DNA of 64,000 bases from an uncultured Lachnospiraceae bacterium. GTDB taxonomy: Bacteria > Bacillota > Clostridia > Lachnospirales > Lachnospiraceae. The DNA is taken from contig CACZBW010000001.1 in assembly GCA_902779575.1 (NCBI GenBank), forward strand, positions 141,355-205,354, read 5' to 3'. Below the pieces are notes generated by a model, which worked only from the letters and a program-made list of their open reading frames with translations, was not told where the DNA came from and ran no database searches. Below, in pieces: positions 15,637 through 24,614 of this stretch. Both the position numbers and the translations under genes were made by a program. Each line of letters starts with the position of its first letter. The stretch's first letter is position 1.

Positions 15637-15753
15637 CAATAGATCCACAGACTCTGTATTTATGAAAGCGGACTGCTCCGGCTTCCGGCAGGCTGCCCGG
15701 ACCGGACTTCATCTGTATCGGAGAACATGTTCAGCGCCCTCAGTTTCTGCGGT

Positions 15754-16224
15754 TCAGCTTTCTTTTCTTTTCCCGGCAGGAAGAATGCTCTCGTCGAGCA
15801 TGATCGTAAAAGGACCGTCATTTACCAGGCTGACTTTCATCTCAGCCCCGAATTCCCCGGTCTGCACGACGGGAACCGTCTCTCTGCACCGGGCAATAAT
15901 ATACTCGTACAGTTTTTTCGCATGCTCCGGACTTCCCGCTTCCGAGAATCCGGGGCGGTTTCCTTTTTTGCAGCTGGCATAGAGGGTAAACTGCGATACC
16001 AGAAGGAGCCCGCCGTTTACATCCTGAAGGGAAAGATTGGTTTTTCCGGCTTCATCCTCAAATATTCTAAGGCCAAGCATCTTCCGGATATACAGATCCG
16101 CCGTCTCTTCCGTGTCGGAATCGCACACGCCGATCAGGACCAGATATCCTTTTCCGATCGAACCGATCACATTATCATCGACGGTTACCTGTGCCTGAGC
16201 TGTTCTCTGAATCAGAAATCTCAT
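15754..16224 (-). CDS. dtd: D-aminoacyl-tRNA deacylase
   Basis: DTD removes D-amino acids wrongly attached to tRNA. The 156-residue protein has the two defining motifs, [17 protein letters not shown] and a GPFT element (near residue 137), plus [13 protein letters not shown] before it. Length matches the family with a short basic tail. It is the last gene of the minus-strand run that includes rluD-like, lspA and aroB, and it converges with the recombinase gene. I see no clear terminator in the 117 bp between them. Confidence 0.95.
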   Translation of the reverse strand: MRFLIQRTAQAQVTVDDNVIGSIGKGYLVLIGVCDSDTEETADLYIRKMLGLRIFEDEAGKTNLSLQDVNGGLLLVSQFTLYASCKKGNRPGFSEAGSPEHAKKLYEYIIARCRETVPVVQTGEFGAEMKVSLVNDGPFTIMLDESILPAGKRKES

Positions 16225-16286
16225 TTTTCCTACCTTTTTTCTCTCTGCCGTCCTGCTGATTATTTATAAAATTTCTGCAGGCCTTA

Positions 16287-17360
16287 CTATCTGTTCTGCG
16301 CCCTCAGTTTCCGCAGAAGATCCTCAAAATATTCCGGCAGAGGGGCTGTAAATTCCATATACGCAGCTGTGGAGGGATGCCGGAATCCGAGAATCATGGC
16401 GTGCAGGGTCTGGCCTTCCAGACGGAAGGGACATTTCTCCGGTCCATAGACTCTGTCGCCCAGCAGCGGATGACCGATCGATGCCATATGTACGCGGATC
16501 TGGTGGGTGCGGCCGGTTTCGAGACGGCATTCCACATAGGTATATGCGCCGAATCTTTCCAGTACCTGATAATGTGTGACAGCCGGTCTGCCGTTTCTCT
16601 GATTGACAGCCATCTTTTTCCTGTCGGCCGGATGACGGCCGATCGGGGCGTCCACTGTGCCGCTGTCTTCGCGGAGATTTCCCAGTACGATCGCCCTGTA
16701 TCTGCGGTTGATCGAATGCTCTTTGAGCTGCTGAGACAGATCTTTGTGCGCCCTGTCATTTTTACAGACAAGCAGGGAACCTGTTGTATCCCTGTCAATT
16801 CTGTGGACGATACCGGGGCGCAGAACGCCGTTTATCCCGGAAAGCTGATCCCTGCAGTGATACATCAGGGCATTCACAAGCGTGTGGCTGTAATGTCCGG
16901 GAGCGGGATGCACGACCATGCCTTTCGGTTTGTTTACAACCAGAACGTCCGCATCCTCGTACAGAATGTCGAGCGGAATATCCTCCGCTTCAATATGGAT
17001 CTCTTCCGGCTCGGGGACCGTAACAGAGAGGATTTCTCCGGATTTCATCTTTCTGCCGGCTTTCGCCAGGACAACTCCCTGCGCCGGATCTGTTTCTTCA
17101 GTCGGAAGAAGCTTTACGTTACCCGCCGTGATCTGCTTCTGGAGGAAGCTTCTTGACAGTTCCGGGATGAGTTCGGACAGGCAGGCGTCAAGCCGCTTTC
17201 CGTCCATCTCATCGGGCAGGACCAGGCTGAAACAGCCCGGCAGCTGCAGATCATCCTCATCCGGTTCAAAGCCGGCAGCTTCTGAAACATTCTCAGTTTC
17301 CGGAAGATTCCGCTTCTCTTCAGGGGGCATCTCATGACCGTTTCTGACGCAGGAATTCAT
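16287..17360 (-). CDS. RluD-family 23S rRNA pseudouridine synthase
   Basis: The 357-residue protein has an N-terminal acidic extension (~45 residues), an S4 RNA-binding domain, and the RluA/RluD catalytic domain with the HRIDRDTTG motif carrying the catalytic Asp. TGRTHQIRVHM and GHPLLGDRVYG are also intact. It converts uridines to pseudouridine, most likely in 23S rRNA. The start overlaps the end of lspA: ATG 17360 has AAGGATGAGG upstream, and ATG 17369 or 17330 are alternatives. Overlap with lspA indicates one transcript, as in many Firmicutes (lspA-rluD). Confidence 0.9.
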   Translation of the reverse strand: MNSCVRNGHEMPPEEKRNLPETENVSEAAGFEPDEDDLQLPGCFSLVLPDEMDGKRLDACLSELIPELSRSFLQKQITAGNVKLLPTEETDPAQGVVLAKAGRKMKSGEILSVTVPEPEEIHIEAEDIPLDILYEDADVLVVNKPKGMVVHPAPGHYSHTLVNALMYHCRDQLSGINGVLRPGIVHRIDRDTTGSLLVCKNDRAHKDLSQQLKEHSINRRYRAIVLGNLREDSGTVDAPIGRHPADRKKMAVNQRNGRPAVTHYQVLERFGAYTYVECRLETGRTHQIRVHMASIGHPLLGDRVYGPEKCPFRLEGQTLHAMILGFRHPSTAAYMEFTAPLPEYFEDLLRKLRAQNR

Positions 17361-17847
17361 AATCCTCATCCTTATAGTAAAAGAAAACCAGATACAGGAT
17401 CCCGGCCATGCTGCAGCAGACGCAGATATCCGCGAAATTGAAGACCGGAAAGTCGATCAGGGAAAAATAGATGAAATCTGTCACATATCCGGAAAAAGCC
17501 CTGTCGATCAGGTTTCCCGCAGCCCCGCTGATCAGAAAGACCAGGCAGGCTCTCATGGGAAAGAAGGAGGTTTCCGGCAGAATCCGGAAATAGAAAAAGC
17601 CGGCCGCGGCGATAAAACAGGCTGCAAGAAGCAGAAAAACCCACTGGCGGTTCTGGAGAATGCCAAAGGCCGCGCCCCTGTTTTCCAGATAGTGAAGCTG
17701 CAGGACTCTGTCGATCAGGATGATATCCGGAGCGTTCTTTAAATGAGTGCGTGCCAGCTGCTTCGTCAGCTGGTCAAAGCCTGTCAGGAGCAGAATCCCG
17801 GCAGCGGCACAGGCAATCCGCCTCCCCCGATTTGTATGTCTAGTCAT
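17332..17847 (-). CDS. lspA: Lipoprotein signal peptidase (signal peptidase II)
   Basis: LspA is a membrane aspartyl protease that removes signal peptides from prolipoproteins. The 171-residue form chosen has four hydrophobic segments and the catalytic Asp115 (GAAGNLIDR) and Asp140 (FPVFNFAD). The NRGAAFGI motif is at 56-63. The frame is open further upstream, but ATG 17847 gives normal length; ATG 17868 would add seven residues. No strong ribosome binding site is seen. The next gene overlaps its last 29 bases. Confidence 0.93.
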   Translation of the reverse strand: MTRHTNRGRRIACAAAGILLLTGFDQLTKQLARTHLKNAPDIILIDRVLQLHYLENRGAAFGILQNRQWVFLLLAACFIAAAGFFYFRILPETSFFPMRACLVFLISGAAGNLIDRAFSGYVTDFIYFSLIDFPVFNFADICVCCSMAGILYLVFFYYKDEDYEFLRQKRS

Positions 17848-17899
17848 ATATATTCCGATATCCGGCATCAGAACAGGAGTCCGATCCGGATGCGCGGAC

Positions 17900-19015
17900 T
17901 TAATCCGCTTTGATGAATCTGAGGGCTTCCGTAATCTCCTGATCGCTGACTGTTTCATCGATATAGGCGCTGCCAAGCTTCTTCAGAAGAATAAAGCGGA
18001 TATTCCCTTTATCCATTTTTTTATCATGCTTTGCGGCTGCGAGAATGTCCTCCGGTTCAAGGCTGTCAAAGGAGATGGGAAGGCCGAAGCCGACGAACAT
18101 GTCCCGGATCTCATAGAAGGTATCTTCATCGATCAGTTCTCTTTTCCGGGAAATATATGCAGCGACTACGCTCCCGAGGGCAACACATTCCCCGTGGGCA
18201 AGCTCAAACTTCTTCAGTTTTTCAATCGCGTGCCCGGCCGTGTGTCCGAAATTGAGCACAGCCCGCTCTCCCTTTTCCTGTGGATCCCGCTCAACGACCC
18301 TTCTTTTGATATGAACGCTTCCGATAACCATCTCCCTGAGAACTTCCGGATCCCTTTCCCCGATCTCTCCCATATGATCCAGGCACCATTCATAGTAAGA
18401 AGCGTCCCTGATCAGTCCATGCTTCAGGACCTCCCCCATGCCGCTTGCAAACTGCCTGTCGTCGAGCGTCTTTAGCGTCCCTATATTGATATAGACGAGG
18501 GAGGGCTGGTGAAAAGCTCCGACCATATTCTTGTACTGATCAAAGTCGACGCCGGTTTTTCCTCCGATCGAGGAATCCACCTGAGAAAGCAGCGTCGTCG
18601 GGACCTGAATAAAACGGATCCCTCTGAGATATGTGGCGGCTGCAAAGCCGGTCATATCGCCGATTACGCCTCCTCCGAGAGCGACGAGCAGATCGTTCCG
18701 GTCCAGTCCCTGTTCAATCAGATGAATGTAAAGCTTCCGGATCTCATCCAGATTCTTGTGTTCTTCCCCTGCAGGGATTACATAGGAAGACAGCTGTCTG
18801 CAGGCAGGCGTGAGCTTCTCTTTCAGCTCATCCAGGTAAAGAGGCGCCACATTGCTGTCGCTGACGATGACCATCCGGCGGTCCTTTATATCCAGTTCCT
18901 CCAGACGTTCGGGGAGGGCGTCAAAAGAAAGCTCCGGGTAAATGTGATAGGCAAAACGGCGGTCTTTTTTCACTGTGATAAAATCGTTTTCCTGCTGTTT
19001 CCGGACATCCGACAT
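17900..19015 (-). CDS. aroB: 3-dehydroquinate synthase
   Basis: AroB converts DAHP to 3-dehydroquinate, the second step of the shikimate pathway, using NAD and a divalent metal. The 371-residue protein has the glycine-rich GGGVIGDMTGFAAATYLRG-type motif near 115-135 and the metal ligands in the FGHTAGHAIE region. The preceding sequence GGKTGVDF is also typical. Length is normal. It is the only shikimate gene in the window and lies between the ylmH gene and lspA. Confidence 0.96.
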   Translation of the reverse strand: MSDVRKQQENDFITVKKDRRFAYHIYPELSFDALPERLEELDIKDRRMVIVSDSNVAPLYLDELKEKLTPACRQLSSYVIPAGEEHKNLDEIRKLYIHLIEQGLDRNDLLVALGGGVIGDMTGFAAATYLRGIRFIQVPTTLLSQVDSSIGGKTGVDFDQYKNMVGAFHQPSLVYINIGTLKTLDDRQFASGMGEVLKHGLIRDASYYEWCLDHMGEIGERDPEVLREMVIGSVHIKRRVVERDPQEKGERAVLNFGHTAGHAIEKLKKFELAHGECVALGSVVAAYISRKRELIDEDTFYEIRDMFVGFGLPISFDSLEPEDILAAAKHDKKMDKGNIRFILLKKLGSAYIDETVSDQEITEALRFIKAD

Positions 19016-19077
19016 AATTTCATTTCCTTCCTGATTTCGTTAAAATCTGATTGCCATGATGCTTAAGACGGCAGGGT

Positions 19078-19833
19078 TCAGGATACATATCTCCGGAGCC
19101 GGACGAACTGCCGGCCTTTTTTGGTGGTGCCTTCCAGTGCCCCGAGACAGAACCGTCCCTGGCCGCGTACGGATATGATATCTCCCTCTTTCAGCCTGGC
19201 GCCGTTGGAAGTGGACAGCCTGCCATTGATGAAAGTCCGTCCGCCTTCGATCAGCGGGATCACAGCGCTTCTGGACATATGAAAAGCCAGGGCGATCAGG
19301 CTGTCCAGACGGACCGATGCCACCGTTCCGCCGATCTCTTCCGTCTTTGGCGTATAGGAGATCTCTTCCGGATCGCTCACCGTACAGTCTACACTGGTAT
19401 GCTTTACCCGCGTAAGCTCTGTACTCAGATACCCGGCAAGCTTCTCTTCACAGAATACGCAGGCAGAATTGTCCATCACCGCGATATCCCCGATCCTGCT
19501 CCTGTCCACGCCCAGATTCATCAGGCTGCCCAGATAATCCCGGTGTGTAAGGACATCTGCGAATTTCGCGTTCAGCGGCCGTATATTGACCGCCAGAATG
19601 GGGAATTTCCATTCATAAGAAAGAGCGTCCGGGATGAATGCAATCATCTGACGCTCCGCCGTATCATAGCCGCCGCTGGTCACTGTTTTTACGGATGAAA
19701 AATCAGCCCGGCTGCTATAAAAAATATTCAGTTCATTCAGACCGCAGAAATCGCTGAACGTGACGATATTCCTGTTCCACGCCGCTTCCTGCAGGTCTGA
19801 AAGATGCTTGAGAAATACCTGTTCTTCTTTTGT
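19078..19833 (-). CDS. YlmH-family S4 RNA-binding protein
   Basis: The 251-residue protein matches the YlmH family: an N-terminal alpha/beta region and a C-terminal S4 domain (about 180-240, starting RLDSLIALAFHMSR and including INGRLSTSNGARLKEGD). YlmH family members act on stalled or rescued large subunits in Bacillus. It follows sepF closely, as in the conserved dcw-linked sepF-ylmG-ylmH order, but ylmG is missing here. The ATG has a poor ribosome binding site; an in-frame TTG 15 bases upstream could be used with the sepF stop. Confidence 0.85.
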   Translation of the reverse strand, partial: TKEEQVFLKHLSDLQEAAWNRNIVTFSDFCGLNELNIFYSSRADFSSVKTVTSGGYDTAERQMIAFIPDALSYEWKFPILAVNIRPLNAKFADVLTHRDYLGSLMNLGVDRSRIGDIAVMDNSACVFCEEKLAGYLSTELTRVKHTSVDCTVSDPEEISYTPKTEEIGGTVASVRLDSLIALAFHMSRSAVIPLIEGGRTFINGRLSTSNGARLKEGDIISVRGQGRFCLGALEGTTKKGRQFVRLRRYVS

Positions 19834-19852
19834 CATGACAGAGAAATCCAAA

Positions 19853-20434
19853 TTACAGGTCGTCATCCAGATCAAATCCCGGATCGAAGGTCCCGGTCAG
19901 GATCTCCTGGAATTCACCTGAGATATCCACATCCTGAGGCGTAAGAACAAAGATATAATTGCTGATCTTGTCCAGGTTGCCGCGGATCGCGCAGCATGCT
20001 CCGGATGCGAAGTCAAAGATACGCTGGGAAACATTCAGATCAAGCCCTTCGAGATTCAGAATAACCGTGCAGTGGGCAATCAGCATCTTGGCAATCTCGA
20101 GCGCATCCTCCATATCTCGCGGTTTGATCACGCATACACTGAAATTCCCTGAAGAATCAGAATCCGCCGATTCTCTTCTCGGACGGAAAGCAGAAACTTT
20201 GGATGAGCCGAGGCGGGATCTTCTTGTACGGGAGGCGCTTACGTCCGATGCCGGTCTGCTCCGCTCATAAGCGTCCAGGCCCAGATCATCTTCTTCCTCA
20301 TCCCTGCTGACGATACGGCGCTGCGGACGGTTGTCATCGATATCATCCTCGTCGGCTTCATCAAAATACTCGTCGTCGTCAAGATCGTCCTCGTTCAGTT
20401 TTATTGCACTTAAGAATTTGTCAAACACGCTCAT
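19853..20434 (-). CDS. sepF: Cell division protein SepF
   Basis: SepF polymerises into rings, binds membranes through an N-terminal amphipathic helix and ties FtsZ to the septum. The 193-residue protein starts MSVFDKFLSAIKL, the expected helix, followed by an acidic stretch and a basic low-complexity linker, and the SepF core from about residue 100 (VCVIKPRDMEDALEIA, then FASGACCAIRG). AGGAGA lies about 11 bases before the ATG. It sits in a run yggS-sepF-ylmH that is conserved in Firmicutes. Confidence 0.94.
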   Translation of the reverse strand: MSVFDKFLSAIKLNEDDLDDDEYFDEADEDDIDDNRPQRRIVSRDEEEDDLGLDAYERSRPASDVSASRTRRSRLGSSKVSAFRPRRESADSDSSGNFSVCVIKPRDMEDALEIAKMLIAHCTVILNLEGLDLNVSQRIFDFASGACCAIRGNLDKISNYIFVLTPQDVDISGEFQEILTGTFDPGFDLDDDL

Positions 20435-20560
20435 GGAACACTGCTTCTCCTGTTTTTTTGCCCGGGCACAGTCAACCGGGCTTCCCCTGATGATCAGCCC
20501 CGACAAAAGGCAGTCCGCCGGACTGCTCTGCTCCCTGTCAGGGTCTCCCCTCTTACCGCG

Positions 20561-21262
20561 TCAAAGAGCCCCGTAATTCCTGGCGCCGAAGATACCTGTA
20601 CCGACCCTTACCATCGTGGCACCCTCTTCAATCGCAACTTCAAAATCGCCAGTCATCCCCATACTGAGCTCATACATGTCTACATTATCAATGTTTTTCC
20701 GGGCAATGTCAACAGCCAAATTCCTCAGTTCCCTGAAGTAAACGCGGTTTTCCTCCGGGAATTCCGTCATCGGCGCAATGGTCATCAGGCCTTTGACCTT
20801 CAGGTGTTTCATGGAACTTACCCGGCGCAGAAAAGCTTCGGTTTCCTCAGGCGTCAGACCGCTTTTGGAGCTTTCCCCGGCCATATTTACCTCAGCCAGG
20901 ACCGGCATGATGAGATCCTTTTTCTCTGCTTCCTTCTCGATGCTTTCCGCCAGCTCATCCGAACCCAGAGAATGAATCATGACAGCCCTGCCGACCACAT
21001 ATTTGACCTTATTCCGCTGCAGATTGCCGATCATATGCCATCTGAGATTCTTTGGCAGAATATCATATTTGTCCCGGAGCTCCTGCGGCTTATTTTCACC
21101 GAAGTCCAGGATCCCGGCGGCGATCGCTTCCTGAATCATCTCAGCCGGCTTGGTCTTGCTGACTGCGATCAGCCTGACGGAGGAAGGCTCTCTCCCGCAG
21201 CGCAGGCATGCTTCCTTTATCCGTCTTTCCACATCTGTGAGATTTTCTCTGATCATATTCAT
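20561..21262 (-). CDS. YggS-family pyridoxal phosphate homeostasis protein
   Basis: The 233-residue protein is a single-domain PLP-binding TIM barrel. The PLP lysine is Lys36 in AVSKTKP; FGENKPQEL and WHMIGNLQRNKVK are family motifs, as is the C-terminal MGMTGDFEVAIEEG. It buffers PLP and affects amino acid and keto-acid balance; no enzyme activity is known. The frame is open upstream, but ATG 21262 after GAACAGGA fits the family start. It lies directly before sepF, as usual. Confidence 0.94.
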   Translation of the reverse strand: MNMIRENLTDVERRIKEACLRCGREPSSVRLIAVSKTKPAEMIQEAIAAGILDFGENKPQELRDKYDILPKNLRWHMIGNLQRNKVKYVVGRAVMIHSLGSDELAESIEKEAEKKDLIMPVLAEVNMAGESSKSGLTPEETEAFLRRVSSMKHLKVKGLMTIAPMTEFPEENRVYFRELRNLAVDIARKNIDNVDMYELSMGMTGDFEVAIEEGATMVRVGTGIFGARNYGAL

Positions 21263-21321
21263 TCCTGTTCTCTTTCTTTCTGCAAAGCCGCCCGGTTTCA
21301 TCAGCAGATAAAACCCTGTGT

Positions 21322-22731
21322 TCAGGCGACGATATCGTCCGCCTCCACTTTCGAGGCATCCAGCGCAATCCGGTCATGGGCGCTCAGGCCGTAGACATTA
21401 TCCGGATTCACGATACAGAATTCTTCATTCTCATCGACGATCTCCACCTGGCGGAAAACCGCGTATCCCTTGTTGATGTTATAGACGCCCTGGATGGTTT
21501 CGATGGATTCTTCGTCGATCAGATACTGCTTCTCCGTGTTCGGCATGGCAATATAATCTCCGAAATGGAAAAGATCCGGATTCAGGAGATAGTATCCTTT
21601 CTCCCGGTTGTGGGAATAGACTGTGGCCGTGACATAGGAAGTATCCATAGAGCCGTCTTCATGGAAGGTCTTGCGGAGCAGGTAGACTTCGCTGCCGGAA
21701 TCCTGGTTGACCGTCACGTACTCGTCCGGGACCCTGACAAAAACCTTCTCATCGATGGCGGAGATCGGGATCTTCAGGCCTTTTTTCCGGTTCAGGATCA
21801 GTTCGATCTCCAGGTAGCGGTCTCCGACGTAGCGCACCAGAGAGCTTGTCAGGGAGATCTTTCCGTAATATCCGTCAGATCCCTGTATAATCGTGAAGGG
21901 GGCGGAGAAGGTACTGCTGTCCTTCAGAAAACGGATTTTGACCTTTTCCAGGCCTTCCAGACTGATTCTCAGCTTTTCCGTCACAGGGAAATAGAGTACC
22001 CAGCTGTCGCTGGTAATCAGTTTATAGATCGGATCCCCGGCGCTCACAGAACTCTTCAGCCGGAGATTGTCCTTCCTGTAGGCGCTCCGTGCAAACAGTT
22101 CTTCGTTCAGGTCTTCCTCCGCAAGTTCCTCCATGCCGTCAAGGGAATAGAGGACAAAACCGGAAGCAGGCGCATAATAGCTGCCGATTACATAAGTACC
22201 GGCATCTTCATTGATCGAGGATTGAAGGATAGCGCCTTTCAGGTCTGATTTGAAATCATATACGTCCTGGAACATGGCCTCGTCGAAATCGACGCTGAAG
22301 GTTGTGATGTCTGATTTGGCAGCGGACAGATCGCTGTCCGACAGATTCGTGGTGACGGAACCGTGCACGCTGCTGTTTGCATCGCCGGCGGAAACGGTTC
22401 CGCCGACGGAACAGATCGTATGTCCCTTGTTTACTTTCGACCCCTCCCTGGCATAGTAGACGATATTCCCGGATTCTCCCGCTGTCTCGATCTCCTCCGT
22501 CTTCATGGCAAGGGCGCTGTAACGGTAATTGCCTGAGATCGTGCCTTCGACAACCTCATAGCTTGTAATATGCTCGGACGTCAGGTAGAGGATCAGCGTA
22601 ATCAGGATATAGATCAGTATGGTTCCGAACAGAAGCGTACCGATATTCAGCCCGGAAGGAACTTCCCTGGGAATGCTGACCACCTTGTCAGACATCTTGT
22701 TTTTAAATGGATTCTTACCTGAATCAGCCAT
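21322..22731 (-). CDS. HlyD-like membrane-anchored protein
   Basis: This 469-residue protein has a cytoplasmic N-terminus (about 28 residues), one membrane segment (about 30-50) and a large extracellular part. The region after the membrane segment (VEGTISG, then GNIVYYAREGSKVNKGHTI) looks like the lipoyl/barrel-sandwich half-motif of HlyD/RND adaptor proteins. No transporter gene is next to it. Position before yggS-sepF suggests a link to the division machinery; this is inference. ATG is preceded by AAGGAATGGCTG-like sequence with a weak binding site. Confidence 0.7.
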   Translation of the reverse strand: MADSGKNPFKNKMSDKVVSIPREVPSGLNIGTLLFGTILIYILITLILYLTSEHITSYEVVEGTISGNYRYSALAMKTEEIETAGESGNIVYYAREGSKVNKGHTICSVGGTVSAGDANSSVHGSVTTNLSDSDLSAAKSDITTFSVDFDEAMFQDVYDFKSDLKGAILQSSINEDAGTYVIGSYYAPASGFVLYSLDGMEELAEEDLNEELFARSAYRKDNLRLKSSVSAGDPIYKLITSDSWVLYFPVTEKLRISLEGLEKVKIRFLKDSSTFSAPFTIIQGSDGYYGKISLTSSLVRYVGDRYLEIELILNRKKGLKIPISAIDEKVFVRVPDEYVTVNQDSGSEVYLLRKTFHEDGSMDTSYVTATVYSHNREKGYYLLNPDLFHFGDYIAMPNTEKQYLIDEESIETIQGVYNINKGYAVFRQVEIVDENEEFCIVNPDNVYGLSAHDRIALDASKVEADDIVA

Positions 22732-22760
22732 TCCTTCTTATCTTCCCTCTTCTGTCACAG

Positions 22761-22807
22761 GATTGCGGCGGGTGCCACACTCTCCGTGCCCGGCACCCGC
22801 CGCAATC
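22761..22807. repeat. Intergenic perfect palindrome
   Basis: Arms of 16 bp (22761-22776 and 22792-22807) are exact inverted repeats around a 15 bp centre. Neither strand has a T-run next to it. It may be an RNA stability hairpin between the P-loop gene and the HlyD-like gene, or a partial terminator. Confidence 0.7.
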
Positions 22808-22846
22808 ATACATCTTCCGATTTTGTTTCAGCGGTCTTCTTCCGGA

Positions 22847-23269
22847 TCAGAGTTCTGCGATAATCCCGTCATAGTAGGTTTCCGGAAGCTGCTCTTTTGT
22901 AACTGAGATGCTGACCACGAAGTTCACTTTAAACTGCTCGCCGATCGCATTGAGCTGATCCAGCACGCCTTTTGCTTCTTCGGGTGCCGGGATCTTGGCG
23001 ATCTTGAGAAAACTGTCGAGATACACATATTCAAGGTCATGGTCCTGTGAGATGATCCCACAGATAAAGCCGATAAATTCATCACTGTCAGTAAGTGGAT
23101 ATCCAGTGACATCAATCAGGCGGATACGGTTGTTCAGTTCATACATATGTTGCGCACTCTTGTCAAGATAAACGATATTCCCGTTGGCTTCCTTGATCTG
23201 AGCATTTGCTTTCTCCAGCAGAACTTTTGTTTTCCCCTTACCTTTTTCGCCGATGATGAACTGTATCAT
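22847..23269 (-). CDS. Small P-loop ATP-binding protein of unknown function
   Basis: This 140-residue protein has a Walker A motif at its very N-terminus (GEKGKGKTK, residues 7-15) and a hydrophobic strand ending in an acidic residue (EYVYLDSF, near 80-87) that may be Walker B. Relatives in Clostridia have been labelled as PilT-like, but no pilus gene is nearby and that label is doubtful. It has its own promoter and a strong AAAGGAGGG binding site, and is followed by the HlyD-like/yggS/sepF run, which hints at a role in the cell envelope or division. Confidence 0.75.
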   Translation of the reverse strand: MIQFIIGEKGKGKTKVLLEKANAQIKEANGNIVYLDKSAQHMYELNNRIRLIDVTGYPLTDSDEFIGFICGIISQDHDLEYVYLDSFLKIAKIPAPEEAKGVLDQLNAIGEQFKVNFVVSISVTKEQLPETYYDGIIAEL

Positions 23270-23312
23270 AATTCGTGCCCTCCTTTAGTGACGGTCTTTA
23301 GAACCTGATTAG

Positions 23313-23341
23313 ATTATAGACGATTCACCCCTGAAATACAA
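23313..23341 (-). promoter_or_regulatory. Promoter of the P-loop gene
   Basis: On the minus strand a perfect TATAAT (23313-23318) lies 17 bp after TTGTAT (23336-23341). Transcription would start right after the terminator of the dac gene. Confidence 0.6.
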
Positions 23342-23343
23342 CC

Positions 23344-23368
23344 CAAAAAGCGGAAGCGGGTTTTCCGC
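23344..23368 (-). terminator. Terminator of the shape operon, after the carboxypeptidase gene
   Basis: On the minus strand a 6 bp stem (23363-23368 with 23350-23355) and 7 nt loop run into TTTTTGGG. It overlaps the -35 region of the next promoter. Confidence 0.65.
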
Positions 23369-23402
23369 CGGCAGGCAGATCCCGCAAAACACAGATTCCT
23401 GA

Positions 23403-24479
23403 TCAGATCAGGCTCAGGATCTGGTTCATTTCCACATAAAGACTCTCTTTTGTCTCTGAATGCATGATCACGGAAATATAGGGATTTCCGTAGAGATCCT
23501 TGGTCAGCAGCACCAGGCAGGCACCTGCGTCCGTCGTCGTACCGGTCTTTCCGCCGTAGATGATGACGTTGGACGGCAGCGAAGCCTCCCCGGTCAGATA
23601 ATGGTCCGTACTCTCCCATGTCATGGCGTAGGCATCCCCGTCCGCATCGGTATACTCCGCATAATAATTTTCACGGTTTATGATGTCCATGAACATGTCA
23701 TATTTCATGGCTTCCCGGAAAATAAGGTACATATCATAGGCGCAGGTATAGTGGTTCTCCGCGGTGAGGCCGTGCGCATTCACAAAATGCGTATGCGTCG
23801 CTCCGATTGCAGCCGCCTCCTCATTCATCATATTGACAAAATTACTGATACTGCCGCCGCCCACATATTCCGCGATCTGCATGGCCGCGTCATTGCCGGA
23901 GGCGATCAGGAGTCCGTAGAGAAGCTGTTTCAGCGTCAGCCGGTCTCCCAGATGAAGCTCACAGACACTGGAGCCCATCTCAATATCAAAAGCAGCCTGG
24001 GTCACTGTGACCCTGTCGTCGGGGTTGGCATATTTCAGTGCAACCAGAGCCGTCATGACCTTGGTAAGGGACGCCGGCGATCTGGTCTCGAAGATGTTTT
24101 TCGCATACCGGACTTCTTCAGCCTGCAGATCAAAAAGTGCGCCTTCCGTAGCGGTAATGAAGATGGAATCCGCATTGACGTCAGAACCGGTCACGCACAG
24201 TCCGTCAGCAAAAGGCGGTGCAGTTACCATCTTTCCCGTATTCTCCAGGACTCCGTATACGGCGTTGGAAGAATCAAAGGCGACGGGCAGTCCTTTGTCA
24301 TGGGAACGCAGGACAAAATAATAGACCGCGTAAAGCATGCAGGCAGTGACTGCCAGAAGCAGCACCAGAATCATCATCAGCCTGGCGATGCGTCTCTGTT
24401 CCGCCCGCTCTCTTGCGACAATCCGGTTCCACTCGCGCTGGGAATAGTAATCAGGTTTCGGTACGGTTTTTCTTTTCAT
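23403..24479 (-). CDS. D-alanyl-D-alanine carboxypeptidase (peptidase S11)
   Basis: This low-molecular-weight penicillin-binding protein trims the terminal D-Ala from peptidoglycan stem peptides. The 358-residue form starts at MKRK with GCGGAGAA upstream, has one membrane anchor near residues 35-57 and the full S11 set: Ser137-x-x-Lys140 in SPASLTK, SGN at 194-196, and KTGTT near 318. Unlike secreted DacA/DacF it is held by an N-terminal anchor and lacks a C-terminal amphipathic helix. It ends the radC-mre-mrdA-rodA-mgsA run. Confidence 0.92.
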   Translation of the reverse strand: MKRKTVPKPDYYSQREWNRIVARERAEQRRIARLMMILVLLLAVTACMLYAVYYFVLRSHDKGLPVAFDSSNAVYGVLENTGKMVTAPPFADGLCVTGSDVNADSIFITATEGALFDLQAEEVRYAKNIFETRSPASLTKVMTALVALKYANPDDRVTVTQAAFDIEMGSSVCELHLGDRLTLKQLLYGLLIASGNDAAMQIAEYVGGGSISNFVNMMNEEAAAIGATHTHFVNAHGLTAENHYTCAYDMYLIFREAMKYDMFMDIINRENYYAEYTDADGDAYAMTWESTDHYLTGEASLPSNVIIYGGKTGTTTDAGACLVLLTKDLYGNPYISVIMHSETKESLYVEMNQILSLI

Positions 24480-24614
24480 CTGTTCTCCGCATAACAAAAG
24501 CACTGCCGGCATGGTTTCCGGCAGGAAAATCTGACAGTCTTTTCTTCCGCCCTTTTTTCAGGCCGGAAGAAGTACTTTTTCGCTTTCCCGGGAAAGCGGT
24601 TCACGGTTCCGGTT

